Shown: piece by piece, positions 36,113 through 47,500 of the stretch
Numbering within the stretch: position 1 is the stretch's first letter
Layout of the letters: each line of letters starts with the position of its first letter
DNA from: Kappaphycus alvarezii
Lineage: Eukaryota > Rhodophyta > Florideophyceae > Gigartinales > Solieriaceae
Assembly: GCA_002205965.3 (NCBI GenBank)
Contig: NADL03000604.1
Location: 434,001 to 498,000 of the forward strand
Length of the DNA: 64,000 nucleotides
Reading direction: 5' to 3'
Position numbers and translations under genes: made by a program
Notes under the pieces: generated by a model
Seen by the model: the letters and a program-made list of their open reading frames with translations, nothing else
What the model was told of the DNA's origin: nothing
The model's database searches: none

Positions 36113-37823
36113 CAGTGAGCGTTAAAAATTTAGGGCCAAGCCAGACAGGTAGACGACGTTAGGGCACAGTTCGAGCAGCACCTTGTATGAAAGTTCTTTA
36201 AAAGTTCATAGTAGCTGCGAAAATGTTTTTTGATTAGCTTTATAGAGCGACCAAAAGTGTAAAAGAATGAAATTTTCCAATCAAAAATATAAGATCGCTT
36301 TACTGTAAACGTTCTAATTTCTCACCCTGAGACTTACTACTTAGTTTTAGCACCTTGCCTTGAGAGAACAGCAATGCAGCGGCGATTTATACTGTCAACA
36401 TGGGCACGCAGGACATTTTGGTCCAATTTAGCCCACTTTTCAAATGCCACCTTTTTAAGGTCGTCCATGGAGAAAACTGGCGCGCATTGTGAGAAACGCG
36501 CCTAACAAGCACAGTCCGTAGGTTCTCGGTTGGGCACATATCAGGGAATCGGCTTGACCAGTCCATCAGAGTAACATTGTAAGCATTGAACCACCTTTTA
36601 GAGTATTTCGGCACATTATTTGGACAATAATCCTGTTGAAAATTCCATTATTTTTCATACTTTATAGCAGCCCAATCCAGTAAATGGTCCTCCAATAGCG
36701 TAGTATACTTCTTAAAATCCTGATTATCATTCATAACCACTAGCGGACCTTTTCCAAAACAAGAAAAGCAGCCCCAAAATATCACACTCTAGCCATTATT
36801 CTGATGCTTAGAAAAATCGTTCTTCACTACCAACTGAATGTCCATAGGAAGCATATCCATCGGAGTCGTCTATGTTGAACTTTTCTCATCAGAGAAAATT
36901 TCATTTCGCCATTGCGTTGTGCTCCAGGCTGCGTATTCTGTAGCCCACTTGAAACGATTTATTTTGTGTTGGGGAGTCATAAAAAAGAATGCTTCATTTC
37001 TTGTACATAAAATGCCTCTTGTCTTTGAGTGCTCTTCAGATGGTTGAAGATGAGAATAATAATTGTAGGTGTTTTTTGAGAGCAATAGAACTTTCACTTG
37101 CGGTTCTTGCTTCGCGGAACAGCCGGCGCTTTTCACTCCTCGTGAGTTTTTGTGGTCTGTCGTTTCTTTTATTTTGAATTAAAGGCCTGAGGGGCCTTAA
37201 GAAAGTTTGTGAAAGCTGCCTTAGAGCGACAGATGCTTTGAACAATTTGGCCGTGGATTTTTTTCTCGCGATGGAGCACGACAACTGCTCCCTTTTCTTG
37301 CTTAGCGAGCGCGTTTCTGTATGGCATGTCGATGGTGCAATGCGGGCTTTGGTGGAAAAATGGGTGCAGGTGGTACTGGTTGCACTGATGTTGCGCTTGC
37401 ATGTGTTCCAATTTGGCGCTAAAGAAAGAAGCAAGCTGCGGTCTTATATTTTTGAGTTATGCTGCAAGTTGTTTCATTGATATTGTTGTCGAAAGTTCGG
37501 AGTGTGTGTAATATAAGTTTGTACTGTTATTGCTTCGCCTTTAAAGAGCTTTCGGAAGGAGGAAAAAGCTTTGGGTGTTTTAATGATTGAAAACTAGGGT
37601 CGGCTGTAATCCGGGATAAACATTGGTATGCGAAGGTACGGTCTTGCGATGTCACAGCCTGCGCGTAAGTCCAACACTTACTGATCCTCGTCCTCAATCG
37701 AATCTGGCTCTAATGGGTCGGCAACATCGCTATTAACGTCGTCGCCTTCCACAGATGCATTTCACTTTGTGGTGTGAGCGGATGTGTTGATCATCTCTGG
37801 ACTTATATTTTTGACGCTCACTG
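36113..37823 (-). mobile_element. Tc1-like element
   Basis: The left end CAGTGAGCGTTAAAAATTTA (after TA at 36111-36112) pairs with a right end whose last 25 bp, TATTTTTGACGCTCACTG at its core, match in inverted orientation with four differences. Length is 1711 bp. The right flank has CA where TA is expected. The ends share the CAGTG(A/C)GCG start with the two other Tc1-like elements. Confidence 0.75.
36337..37327 (-). pseudogene. Tc1-like transposase, few breaks
   Basis: Starts at 37327 (M-P-Y-R-N-A-L-A-K-Q-E-K-G). The HTH part ends CRSKAAFTNFLKAPQAFNSK. After a shift comes RPQKLTRSEKRRLFREAR. The catalytic region reads IFSDEKSS (first Asp, near 36885), VIFWGCFSCFGKGPLVV, FQQDYCP (second Asp, near 36630) and SSRFPDMCPTENLRTVLVRR with the catalytic Glu, and ends N-R-R-C-I-A-V-L. 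The three acidic residues survive. A few stops and shifts remain, so it is probably inactive but younger than the element at 2690. Confidence 0.78.
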
Positions 37824-38105
37824 CATGCCTTAAATTCTAAGGTTTCTATATTTATTGAGCGCACTGTAGATCTGCAAACTCCGCTCAAATGGCCCCCAAT
37901 CATGTCCCCACCAAAATCACAGCATCCCCACTCCACCCCCCGCTCCAAAACAGCCCATCTTTTGCCACCCCCACAATAATCCACAATCCTTCACCCAACC
38001 CCCCCTTCCCCACCTCCATCGCCAACCCCAAACCCCCTCACTTCCACCGAACAACCCAACCCAATCGCCCCACCACTACCATACACACTTCCCACAACCC
38101 CCATC

Positions 38106-38516
38106 ATGCTCTCTTCACCCTATCTCCGCATGGCCTCTTTATACACCGCATCCCTCGCCAGCATGCTCGCAGGCGCCCATCTCGTCCACATGACCGTAAA
38201 ACCAAACATGGTAAGTCACATTTCCATTCCACATTCCTTCCTCAAACCCATCACCCAAACTCCACACCACACCCGCTGACTATCCTTGTCATCGATCATG
38301 ACCCCGCTCACCAAGAAACTCCCGGATGTGCAAAATTCAAACCAAGATCAACAGCTCACAAATGACAACGGGTCCAGTCGCTCTGTACCGGCAGATGGTT
38401 CAGCCTCCAACACAGACCCTGGCCCAACATTGCGCAAACAGGACGGATCGAAGCGAGAAATCACCGCATCCCGCCCTCCAATATCCCTCGCTATTCCAAC
38501 AAAAGGATCCCAGTAG
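38106..38516 (+). CDS. Brawnin/UQCC6-like mitochondrial micro-protein, one intron
   Basis: Exon 1 (38106-38210) encodes SPYLRMASLYTASLASMLAG then A-H-L-V-H-M-T-V-K-P-N-M. GTAAGT follows. The intron 38211-38315 (105 nt) ends ACCAAG and exon 2 continues in phase 0 with K-L-P-D-V and a hydrophilic Ser/Asn-rich tail to a TAG at 38514-38516; total 101 aa. The pattern Y-L-x-M-x3-(Y/A)-x-A-S-x2-(S/A)-M-x-A-G-A-x2-V-H-x5-P-x2-x-(I/L)-P matches Brawnin, a small inner-membrane protein needed for complex III assembly in animals. The single membrane helix is at residues 10-28. Function in algae is inferred from the motif only. It converges tail to tail with UFL1. Confidence 0.6.
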
Positions 38517-38618
38517 CTTCTCTCACCCTCTCAACTCCTCATCTGCTACGGGTCAATCTGTTATTTTACGTCTCATTCCGTTTCCTACATGCTCGCCGTC
38601 TGTTCCCAACAAATATCC

Positions 38619-41029
38619 CTAACCTATCCACTTTCGAAGCGCTGCCAGTTTCACCGCAGATCCCTCATTCAGCTGTTGAATGTCCGACCCCTCGTGGAAC
38701 TCCTCATCCCGCCCATTGATACTTTCCCGCAGTTCCTTGAGTGCAACTCCCGCTTCTGCAGGTTTGGCCCGTTCCTCAATCACCTTGCAGAATCCGATCG
38801 TCGATTCCGGCGCGAAATTAATCATTATTCCGTTGCAAGTCTTTGCATGAACCAACATCGCTGCAATCCTCAAACAGCTCTTCTCCGATAAACTCTCAGA
38901 CTCCAGGCACCGGCTCAATTCTGTGCGAGTATTTGCAAATACTGCTTTCTCAACTTTCTTGTCCGCAGGTCTCCTCTCGGGCAAGTCCAACAGATTAACG
39001 TTTTCATCATAAAGAACTAGGAAATCCGGCACGTTCCCGCCACTCTTTTCACTTACAACTCCTAGAAAAGTTCGCAACTTCGATTGCAAGGTCGGCGTGA
39101 ACTTTTCAACAGTTGCTCTCAGAACCTCCAGCTTGTCCCTCTTTGATTTCAGCTCATGCGCATGAGCCGCGGCTGCATCCATAACACCCGTGCTTTGCGA
39201 AACTGAGTCTACAATTCGGCATAGCGCGTTCACACAGGTATTTTCCATCACATACGCCCTGCTAGCGTCCATGAGCTGTTCATCTGCTACAGTCCCAGCA
39301 GATTTGTAATACAATTCTGCTTTTTCTAAATCTGCAAGAAGAGCCTTGTCTGCGTTTTTCTTCGCAACAGCTCGATCCCGCAAAAGGTTGGCCACTGCTT
39401 CGTCTGCCTTGCTCTGATACAGAACAGATACCCCATCTTCTCCTAGTGATTCTTCAATGAGACACGATACCATCTCAAACCCGGCAGAGGAAGAGCCAAG
39501 GTAATCAGTATCTACAGCTGATGAGCATCCTTGATCAGAGAGGGTGATCTCGACCGCATCCTCTACGGACGGCTTGAATACTGGATGCGCCGATTCATCC
39601 GTGTTCCCTGTAACCGAGGTGTCGCGACTTGAATCACCCTTCGAAGCCTTGTCTTTTCCAGCAGCTCTCCTTCTACTTTTTCCTTTTCCCTTCCTTCCCG
39701 CCTCTGCAGATACAGTTTCTTCTCCTTGTCCAGGGGCTGAGACCCTAGATTGCGACGCTATGATTGACATTTTCTCAGTCATATCCCTTGCTCGCTGTTC
39801 TGCCCTCTGCACTGCGTCTTCAGTCAATTTGCTCATTAACGTTGATATCAAACCGGGAGAGACGAGAAATTGCCTGCCAAATTCCAGGCTCGTATTGGTT
39901 TTTTGCTCTTCCACTGCTGCAGAAGCCCTACCCTTACTCTTCCGCTTTGACTTTCCTGCCTTCCCGGATATTTGTGGGTCCTTCTTCTCTCCACCACCTT
40001 GCAGCGACTCTGCCAACTTCGTCACTACAAGGGACACGTCATTGGTGGGAAAACCAGGTGGTAAAGCAACTTCGACATCTAACCATGAATTGTCGGCCAG
40101 GGCTTCGCTAGCGGAAGTTTCCAAAGTCTCAAGAAGCGATGGACCAACCACACATTCACCCATGATGACTCCACCTGACAAGTTTCCCTCGACAAAAGCC
40201 GCGGTGTCCGCAACATGCACTCTTGACAAACGATCAAGAGTTACGAAACCATTGGACGTAAATTCGGAAGAGATGACCTGCTGTGCGGCATCAGAAAACA
40301 CCTTAGGGGCAAACACAGCTCTGGATTGCCTTCCGATGACCGAGCCTTGCAGTTGACCAGCTTTCAACATATCAGCCACGTGCTCGGTAATAATATTGGG
40401 CGAAAGCCCCCGAATTTTCGCAAGCTCTGCCAGAACAATAGGTACTGTGGTTGCGCGCAATAATCCCCTTGCAGCAGAGCGGTAACGGGCCACAGAAGCG
40501 GCAGATAGCAGTACGTCATTATTACGGGGATCTAGCTTTGCGTGGATGGTAGCGCCGAGGTGCGTGGTAATCGTTTCGCGGATGATAGACACAGGGAGAG
40601 AGTAACGTGATGCGATTGAGCCTACGTCGTCAATGCCATTTTCGGATGAAGTGATATGGTCATTGATTTCCTCTGCAATTGAAGCGAGGTAGTAATCGGT
40701 GAGGAGCTCTCCACGGATAAGGCGTATAGACGGGGGATTGACTAGTTCATCGATGGCTTTTTCGATGTGTGAGAGTTCGACGTTGAGGGCATCGGGGAGT
40801 TCAATGACATTGACGCGGCCACCGCGTGTCAAGAGCTCGTCGGAAACTTCGTGCGTCAGTTGGGCAGGGGTGAGGTATTCCTTCCCAGAGCGAGTGAAAA
40901 TTAGATCGATTAATTGGAGTGATTGGAGTTTCATTACCAGGTCTACGCAGTTGCGGTCGAGAGCCTCTGACCAGTGGATGACTGCTGAATTGTGGCCAGC
41001 TGCTGTTGCAGCTGAAGAATCTCCTCCAT
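38619..41029 (-). CDS. UFL1: E3 UFM1-protein ligase 1 (UFL1), one apparent 1-nt loss
   Basis: UFL1 transfers UFM1 to targets, mainly ribosomes at the ER. About 803 aa after correction, close to the family's usual 790-800. ATG at 41029 starts MEEILQLQQQLATIQQ, the expected N-terminal helix. This frame must change near 40985-40995 (one base added) to enter WSEALDRNCVDLVMKL, GKEYLTPAQLTHEVSDELLT and RGGRVNVIELPDALNVELSH, which are diagnostic of UFL1 winged-helix repeats. The frame is then open to the stop at 38619. Two basic stretches (KSKRKSKGRASAA near 39930; KGKGKSRRRAAGKDKASKGD near 39660) match the family's Lys-rich linker. The frame can be extended upstream past 41029 without an ATG, so that extension was not used. 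Divergent from the ATP synthase d gene. Confidence 0.88.
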
Positions 41030-41520
41030 GGTTGGTTGCTTTCCGATATTCGATTGAGGCTGGGCAAGTAACGAATTGCGACGCTGACTGATTCTTCGAG
41101 GAACAATTGCTGATTTCAAGAACGCAAGACTCACTATTATGCCACAGAGGCTCCTTGCCTGGAACAGTGAGGTTCGGATTTCTCAAGAAGGATGTTCAAG
41201 AAGGATGTAGCCAGAACGAACCCTACGCATTGCGTCGCGGGGACTTGCCGGTTTGCTGGTCTTGAGCCTGCTAAGCTGTTTCGAAGGAAAGACCACGTGG
41301 CTCGGAAATGGCTTGATTGAACTGTCAGCTTTCTGTAAATGAGAAAGTAAGCCGAAAATAGTGTGGTCTGAAAGAACACTCCAAATTCTATCTGCAGCCA
41401 CTAGTACTGGTTTCAACAACGCAAACGGATTGTTCTCCTAGTCGCCCCCTTTCTCATTCGTGGCATTGCCTCTCTTCCTCACCACACGCAACTTCAAGAC
41501 TTTTTTTCAGTTGATCAAAG
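41030..41520. promoter_or_regulatory. Divergent promoter region, UFL1 and ATP synthase d
   Basis: 491 bp between two divergent starts. It holds ACCACGTGGC near 41292-41301, a G-box-like word, and a pyrimidine-rich stretch just before the ATG at 41521. No TATA box was identified. There is no GTAC cluster here, unlike several other divergent gaps. Confidence 0.4.
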
Positions 41521-42111
41521 ATGCTCGCGACCACAGCGCGCCTCGTCTCGCGCGCCACGCGCTCCAATGTCGCCCGCACGATGCCCCGCGCCATGTCATC
41601 CCTAACCATCAACACGAACCCCGAGCAAGTTGCCCTCGAGGATATGCCGCGCTTCGAACCCGCTGAATGGTTCAAATCGTTTGATGAAGCGGCGATCCGC
41701 GGTCACCTAGCCAAGCTTCGTGACATTGAAAATGATATCGTTTCGTCCATGATGGCGGAGGGTGAGCCGCTGGATTGGGATCAATGGAGATCTACCATCA
41801 AATATCCGGGGCTGGTTGATGAGCTGAAGCAGATTCATGACAGCCTGCCGGTACCAGATGTGGAGGAGGAAAAGAAGAGGCTGGTCGCGGAAACAGAGGC
41901 TACGTTTGCTCCCATTATCGCAAAATTCGAACAGATGGCTGCCGATGGCGAGGCAGCGACGGTAGAATTGGAGAAGAGGGCGGCGGAGGTTACTTACATG
42001 AGGGATAATGTCGCAGATTTGACTGTCGAAGAGTTTTTGGACAAGTATCCTGGCGTCAAGGCGTCCATTGAGGACGATATCGCCAATAATAGATGGTTTG
42101 CAGAGGAGTAG
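41521..42111 (+). CDS. ATP5H/ATPQ-like: Mitochondrial ATP synthase subunit d
   Basis: Subunit d is part of the peripheral stalk of mitochondrial F1Fo ATP synthase. The 196-aa frame is uninterrupted. Residues 1-25 (MLATTARLVSRATRSNVART) form an Arg-rich, acid-free mitochondrial presequence. Residues 76-105 carry PLDWDQWRSTIKYPGLVDEL, matching the family pattern I-D-W-x2-Y-K-x3-(A/x)-x-x-G-L-V-D-x-F. A helical segment rich in Glu follows (EMTEK-like VELEKRAAEVTYMRD) and the C-terminus has LTVEEFLDKYPGVKASIEDD, matching the family's 'M-T-x-E-D-L-N-x-x-F-P' end. ATG 41521 is the first in frame and gives the leader. Intronless. Confidence 0.88.
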   Translation: MLATTARLVSRATRSNVARTMPRAMSSLTINTNPEQVALEDMPRFEPAEWFKSFDEAAIRGHLAKLRDIENDIVSSMMAEGEPLDWDQWRSTIKYPGLVDELKQIHDSLPVPDVEEEKKRLVAETEATFAPIIAKFEQMAADGEAATVELEKRAAEVTYMRDNVADLTVEEFLDKYPGVKASIEDDIANNRWFAEE

Positions 42112-43200
42112 GCACCGTTTCAGGAATTGTCTGCGATGTGTTGTTTACGCGCGTCTAATCTGTGCGCTCAGCATGGAACTTGTTACCTGTTGGATTCGAA
42201 TGTGCTGGAAGAAAGAATTACCTGCCAAGTGGTATGCGTCATTCGTTACGTCACTTGGTGTTATGGTAAGCTGGGAACGGGCAAGTTGTCACGACAAGCG
42301 CTGTGAGGAAAATTGGGAGCAACTTAACAGAAGAGCTAGAGCACACGTCAGTGGATACAATGTAAACGAGATTTGTTACGATTTCCATACTATTCTACTC
42401 CACGCGCATGAAAGAGAGCGATCTTTGCGGAACGAGTAAAGATCCATTATTGTTCCACACGCAGTCTCCGGGCCATACCGTCTGCTGTAGGCCTGACATA
42501 CAATAAGGAGGGCATGCAAGAACAAAGTGAGAGATTCAATGATGTTACAGATGCTAGGCTCTGTCGCTGGCAAGTGAAGGCCGGCAGCGAAAACCTGGGG
42601 CGCTGGTACTGTTAAAGGAGGCGACTAGGTTCAGTAATGTCGGCAACAGACCATCTCCAGTCTGTGTTGCATGAAGAAACTGGTGAAAACATTCGAGGCA
42701 GGGGAGCAGGCTCATGTGGAAACTGACATTCATTGGCCAAGGTTCATAGTTAAAAGATAACAGTCGCAGATTGTCGGCGGGGGAGTGCGACCCATGTGGC
42801 CGTAAGCGATCCGCAGCGTAACCACATGAAAGCGGGCCATGCGCAACAGAGTACTGCAGACGTTGGCCAACTGCGGAACCTCGTAGAAAGAGAGAAATGT
42901 CGTTGCAATGTTTACATCATGGGCACTGCGGCAAGGGCTAGCAGAGTGCATCGCCATACAGGTCAACTTGCGAATGCCGCCTGGCACGAGAATAGTTCTT
43001 GTCGATGGAATGAGATCGGCGTAAAATATCCACAGCGATCTGAAAACATGTGGCACATGCCTATTTGCCACTTGCAAATGGATCCGTGCCAGTGGGGCCA
43101 TTCTAACCTCTTGCGTCTCCCACCCGCACGACTTTCCCCGCAACCTCTCATCCACCTTCTCTCCACCCTTGCACCTTCCTCAAACACCCAAGCCCCACTC
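42112..43200. other. Intergenic, nothing recognised
   Basis: 3' flank of the ATP synthase gene and 5' flank of the YqgE gene. The frame opening at 42796 continues into the YqgE leader, but its upstream part shows no family signature and is treated as untranslated. Confidence 0.35.
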
Positions 43201-43985
43201 ATGCCGTTCTTCATCCCCTCCATCTGCCCTCTCCCCCGCGCCCCACCCACATCTCACATCTGTTCTCCACGTGCGCAACACTGCCCCCCGTCCCCGACCC
43301 AACACCCGCGGACTGGCGGTCTTTCCGAGCGCGGCTAGTACAATCCGAGCGAGAAGCATCCACCACAGCTCCCTCGCTCTCACATTGGGCACACGAGGTC
43401 TCCTTTATCGAAGCTGGTTGCCTGCTTATTGCAAGTCCTGAACATTTTGTAGGCGAGCATGCATGCTCGTTTTTTGCGAATTCGGTTGTGCTGATCCTGT
43501 CGCATGGTTTGCAGACGGGGACTATTGGTGTGATTCTGAATCGTCCAGTTGGTCAGGCCGTTTCTGAACCTAGATTGCGTGCGGCGTTGGACGGGACGCC
43601 AGCGCCGTTGTACTTGGGTGGGCCGGTGGCGTTGGATAGTTTGTTAGCGGTTCATGATGATGAGAGTGTGCCAGGCGCTGTGAAGGTGGTGGAGGGTGTG
43701 GCGACGTCTGGAGTGGCCGAGGTGTTGAGAAGGGTAGATAGTGGGGGATTGGGGAGGGAGAGATGTCGGCTTTTTTGCGGATACTCGGGTTGGGCTGGGG
43801 GACAGTTGCAGGAAGAGGTCGAGCAAGGAGTTTGGTATACGGCTGCTTGTTGTACAGAAGTGTTTATGAAGGGGGGCGGGGAACGTGATTTGCTGAAACG
43901 CGTTTTGGGGTTGATGGGGGGGCGGTTTAGGGAGATTGGCGGGCGGTTGGATGACAAGGAGGGGGGAAGGAAGTCTGGGATATGA
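43201..43985 (+). CDS. YqgE/AlgH (UPF0301) family protein with organelle leader, one apparent 1-nt loss
   Basis: Family of unknown biochemical function, found in bacteria and in plastid-bearing eukaryotes. ATG 43201 opens MPFFIPSICPLPRAPPTSHI, Pro/Ser-rich with Arg and no acids at first, like a plastid leader. One base added to the C run 43284-43289 joins it to DWRSFRARLVQSEREA, then EAGCLLIASPEHFVGEHA, ILSHGLQTGTIGVILNRPVG, YLGGPVALDSLL, FCGYSGWAGGQLQEEVEQG and W-Y-T-A, all at family positions. Stop at 43983-43985; about 261 aa corrected. Without the extra base the leader frame stops near 43338. A 16-bp perfect palindrome, CGAGCATGCATGCTCG, lies in the coding region at 43454-43469. Confidence 0.82.
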
Positions 43986-46640
43986 GATGGTGGCAAGTAG
44001 TTGGGAAGGAGCGGATTTGTATGTTTATGTGAATGGGAGGAGGTGGGTGGGGAGGGCATCATCGAGTGTCGGGGCTTGTTGATTTTGTTGCTGATGGTGG
44101 CAGCGGGGGCAAAGTGGTGGTGCGGGTGGCGCGGATGGGAGAGGTGGGAGGGAGGGTTGCTTGAACTGGTTTTTGAACGCGGCCGTTTTGTCGTAGCCCT
44201 GTGTGGATTGTAAACTTATGTTTTTATGATATTTCAAGCTGTAACAAGAGTTGGTGGTGAAGACGTGAAGGAATCAAACAGGAAATGACGAGACGAAGAC
44301 TGCTCAGTAGAATGGGAGCGATGAAGACGTTGGCTATATGGAGCTGTTTTTGAAATGTCTCTACGGCCTCCTTACTACACTCAACGATATGCGACTGACG
44401 CCTGGACGAAGAAACCCGACAGCCCCAGTCAAAGCATTAGCGTTACGCTCAACCACAACCTCCAAGGAATTGCTGATGCTAGTTGAATAAAATTTTTTGC
44501 ATGTTCAACCAACTGCAGACAAGAAGCGACTGAGAGAGGCTGACTTTGGCGACGATAAGGGCAATAACATAGCTCATAGGGGAGCGTCGCGAAGAGGAGA
44601 AACGGGGTGAGACGGTAACTCACCGCCCAAGCGGAGGGTAGTTTATTAGCATATTCTGTCGGAGAGGAGGCAAGAGAAAAAATGCAAACGCGCAGTCATT
44701 CTGCTCGCATCAATACTCAGTTAAGAAATATAGTGCTAGATGTGGATAGCATGAACAAAGGCACTATTTCGTGCGCTATGTTTCACTATAATTCCTACAT
44801 CAGGTGCTAATCAGCTATTGCCTGCAAGCCGGCGTTGCGAGTTTGCTTCAAGTGCCTCAACATTGGCCATGGCTCCCCCAATACCGCCACATCTCGTTGT
44901 AGAAAGTACGACGACATATTAGGATCCATGAACGGGAGAGTGCCAGGGCGAAGACATTACAACCGAACAGGTCGGGAGAAGCATGGCTGATTAGCGCGCA
45001 TTTACGGTCACTGCTACTGAACAAGAGAGGAACGTGGTCTGTAGTCTATCCGAAATTCGATGCCTGTACAGCTTTGTCTATGCTTACTGCGTAAGTCGTA
45101 CACTTTTTGAAAGGTGCAATAACTTATCACCTCACTCTCACTACCTTTGGGCCGGTCAAATTCTGTTAGCTACAGCGTCAGTCTCATCAGGGGTACCCCA
45201 CATCAATCTGCGTGGAGCTAAATCACGAGAATCCTTTGGTGAAACAAGTGAGGCATGGTGAAAAGGTCAAATTATGGAGGGAGGTCAGAATTGATGCGGA
45301 CATTAAAAGATGTGAGATGCCAAAAAAGAAACAAGCCTAGTAATCATGTGACTCTGTGTCCAAGGCAGACATCAAACATCTTGAAGCACCTGTGTTGAGA
45401 CTTCTCTTATTGTGAATATTCTTTGGCTGGTCGTCCTTGACCGGCTGAGGGGCCGTAAGATGATAAGCGAGTGAATCCTTAAAAGAGTTGACCGCCAAAG
45501 CAGGTAGCATGGACTAAAGTCGTAGGGGCATCGGTTTTAAGATAGACTACAGGGCACATTCTCCTGTTGTTACGCTGATAGCTTCGCAATAAGTCTTGGG
45601 GATGAAAAGTAGTAAGAAACCTAGAGGACCGGTCCATTCCGCGTGTTATGGGAAGCACACCAAGCAAAAGAAAGACGGTCTGCCGAGAGTGGACCGCCGG
45701 TGTGTATTGTATTTCAGCGTCTGTGAAGGCATTTGCATTGAACCGCTTTCCCTGGCTACTCGGAGCTCGAAATACATTAGGAGGCTGAATCCAAAAGCCT
45801 AACGCAAAGCGGGGGGCTCAAGTTTGCAGAAACGCTGTAGATTGATGAAAATTTGCCTGTGAGCAAGAGGCTGCGGGCAAGAAGCTCGGCGAACGTTGTA
45901 GCTACGGTTAAACGCTGTGTGTGTTTTGTCAGTACAAGACAGACACATGAGCCAGCAAAAGATGAGTTGCCGATTAGCAGCGACTAAGGTGCTGAAAGGA
46001 ATAAAGTTTCTGCATGCTATGTGAAATCATGTAGGAATGAGCTCACACGGTACCCGCTAGGAATACTGTGCGTCTCCGATAGACTCGAAGTTCCTCTGTG
46101 ATCATTTCGACCGACCAACGGTAAATGGGAAGAAAACAGCGACATGACCAACAGGGGGAAAGTTTAACCAGCGTTGTATAAATCGCATACGCATTCGCAT
46201 GAAGGACTGATCATTGACTATTTGAAGCGTTTCTTCTCCTTTGAATAGGAAGAATGATTCCATATTCAATGCAAGGGGCTCCAGACTGAGACGGCGACAA
46301 TCGTGAGGTTCGGGGCAATGCAGACCGCATTCCTCCATTCTTGCTCTCCTTTTGTCCGCTTGTTCGCGGTTCATGAGAGCATCCGTTCGGGCGCCTCTAT
46401 GTGCATCCCCTTGTTTCAACCTCTACGGCATAGAGAAATCGACACTACCGCCATTGTCCACTAGGCACGCGAGCCATAAAAGTGTCATGCGGCAGACCGC
46501 CCTATACGAGACCAGATGAGCAGCTGCATGCAAGTCTACCAATTTTCCCAAGTTCCATCTTGACGGTTGCTCGCACGTTTTTCAGCACTAGAATATTGAT
46601 GATTATGCGTGTTTAAGACGGGGGCAGAAGCTGGATCCCC
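43986..46640. other. Mostly unrecognised; one zinc-knuckle remnant
   Basis: The G-rich 3' flank of the YqgE gene runs to about 44210. At 44844-44880 the plus strand reads VCFKCLNIGHGSPNT, a Gag or LINE zinc knuckle with the last Cys lost. Other short frames (45034-45261 plus; 46102-46419 minus) are unrecognised. Confidence 0.35.
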
Positions 46641-46699
46641 TTGTGTGAGAGCTTGTGGACCTGCATACTAAACAACAGGGATCATCGGACACGGGACAA

Positions 46700-47500
46700 G
46701 ACCCGGATCGTGTGGAGCATCTTGGCTACGTGCTGCATGGTGGTCAGGCACTGTAGGTTGAGTCTATCGAAGGCACGTCAGCCACCATTACAAGATAAGA
46801 AAGTCGAGGCTGTGTTTATCACGCACTGGATGCTATGCGAGATCGCCTTTGGGCTGCCGTTACTGGCCAACCAGGGATTGGAAAAACGCGAGGTCCATGA
46901 TGTATACGAGCGAGTGTCTGTTCTCTATCAACCAGCCGCTACACTGTGCGTGGACTCCCAATCGCGGGAGACGTTGTTACTCTTGCGTCAGACAGAGGGT
47001 AAACAGGGGAATGGAGAACTAGTTTGTTTAATTTTGACCAGACGGTTTCAAGATTTCAAGATGATGCGCCGGTTGCAGCGGGCCTACTCTTCAATGGATG
47101 AGTGCTGGATACTTTGTTTGTTTCAAACAATCCACAGAGCCTTTTTCGGGGTTGACAAAAGATGGCGTTTTGTTGACAATGTCGAAGCCCACCGAAAAGG
47201 AGGTGCTTGCCAGGACGAAAGTTCTGTGAGACAAAGGTAAACCTCCGCAGGCATGGCTCGTGGAGACCCGTAGTGAAATTGAAGACAGAGTGCAACTCGT
47301 TGGTCCGAATCCGCGTTTGGTACCTAAATCATACCGGTTTAAAGATGCCGTCACAGAGTGCCTGCAGGCAGCGGGGGAGGCTGGTGCGAGAGGTTTCCGT
47401 TTTCGACTTGTATGCAGCAATCGTTGCAACACACAAACCATTTCTCTCAACGTATCGCGAGTATGCGTCATCATGCTGTTTCTTTACATGCGGTAATGCA
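46700..47500 (+). pseudogene. RHS/Crinkler-like P-loop ATPase, degenerate
   Basis: One plus frame reads CVYHALDAMRDRLWAAVTGQ followed by P-G-I-G-K-T-R-G at about 46800-46890. That is a Walker A motif in the setting typical of RHS and Crinkler-type NTPases ('...W-x-V-T-G-x-P-G-I-G-K-T'). After shifts, ERVSVLYQPAATLCVDSQSR and SMDECWILC follow where such proteins have strand, hydrophobic and D-x-x-W segments, and SEIEDRVQLVGPNPRLV near 47275-47325 resembles the family's 'E-x-R-F-x-x-V-G-G-x-P-R'. Several frame changes and no clear start. It may be a remnant of a protein often tied to mobile elements or effectors. Confidence 0.45.

Noticed and set aside
39544..40356. 270-codon open frame on the plus strand
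   Set aside because: It is antisense to UFL1, which has family motifs over the same stretch. The open frame is a by-product of UFL1 codon use.
41030..41186. Upstream extension of the UFL1 frame
   Set aside because: It has no ATG and does not resemble UFL1. ATG 41029 in the neighbouring frame gives the expected N-terminal helix.
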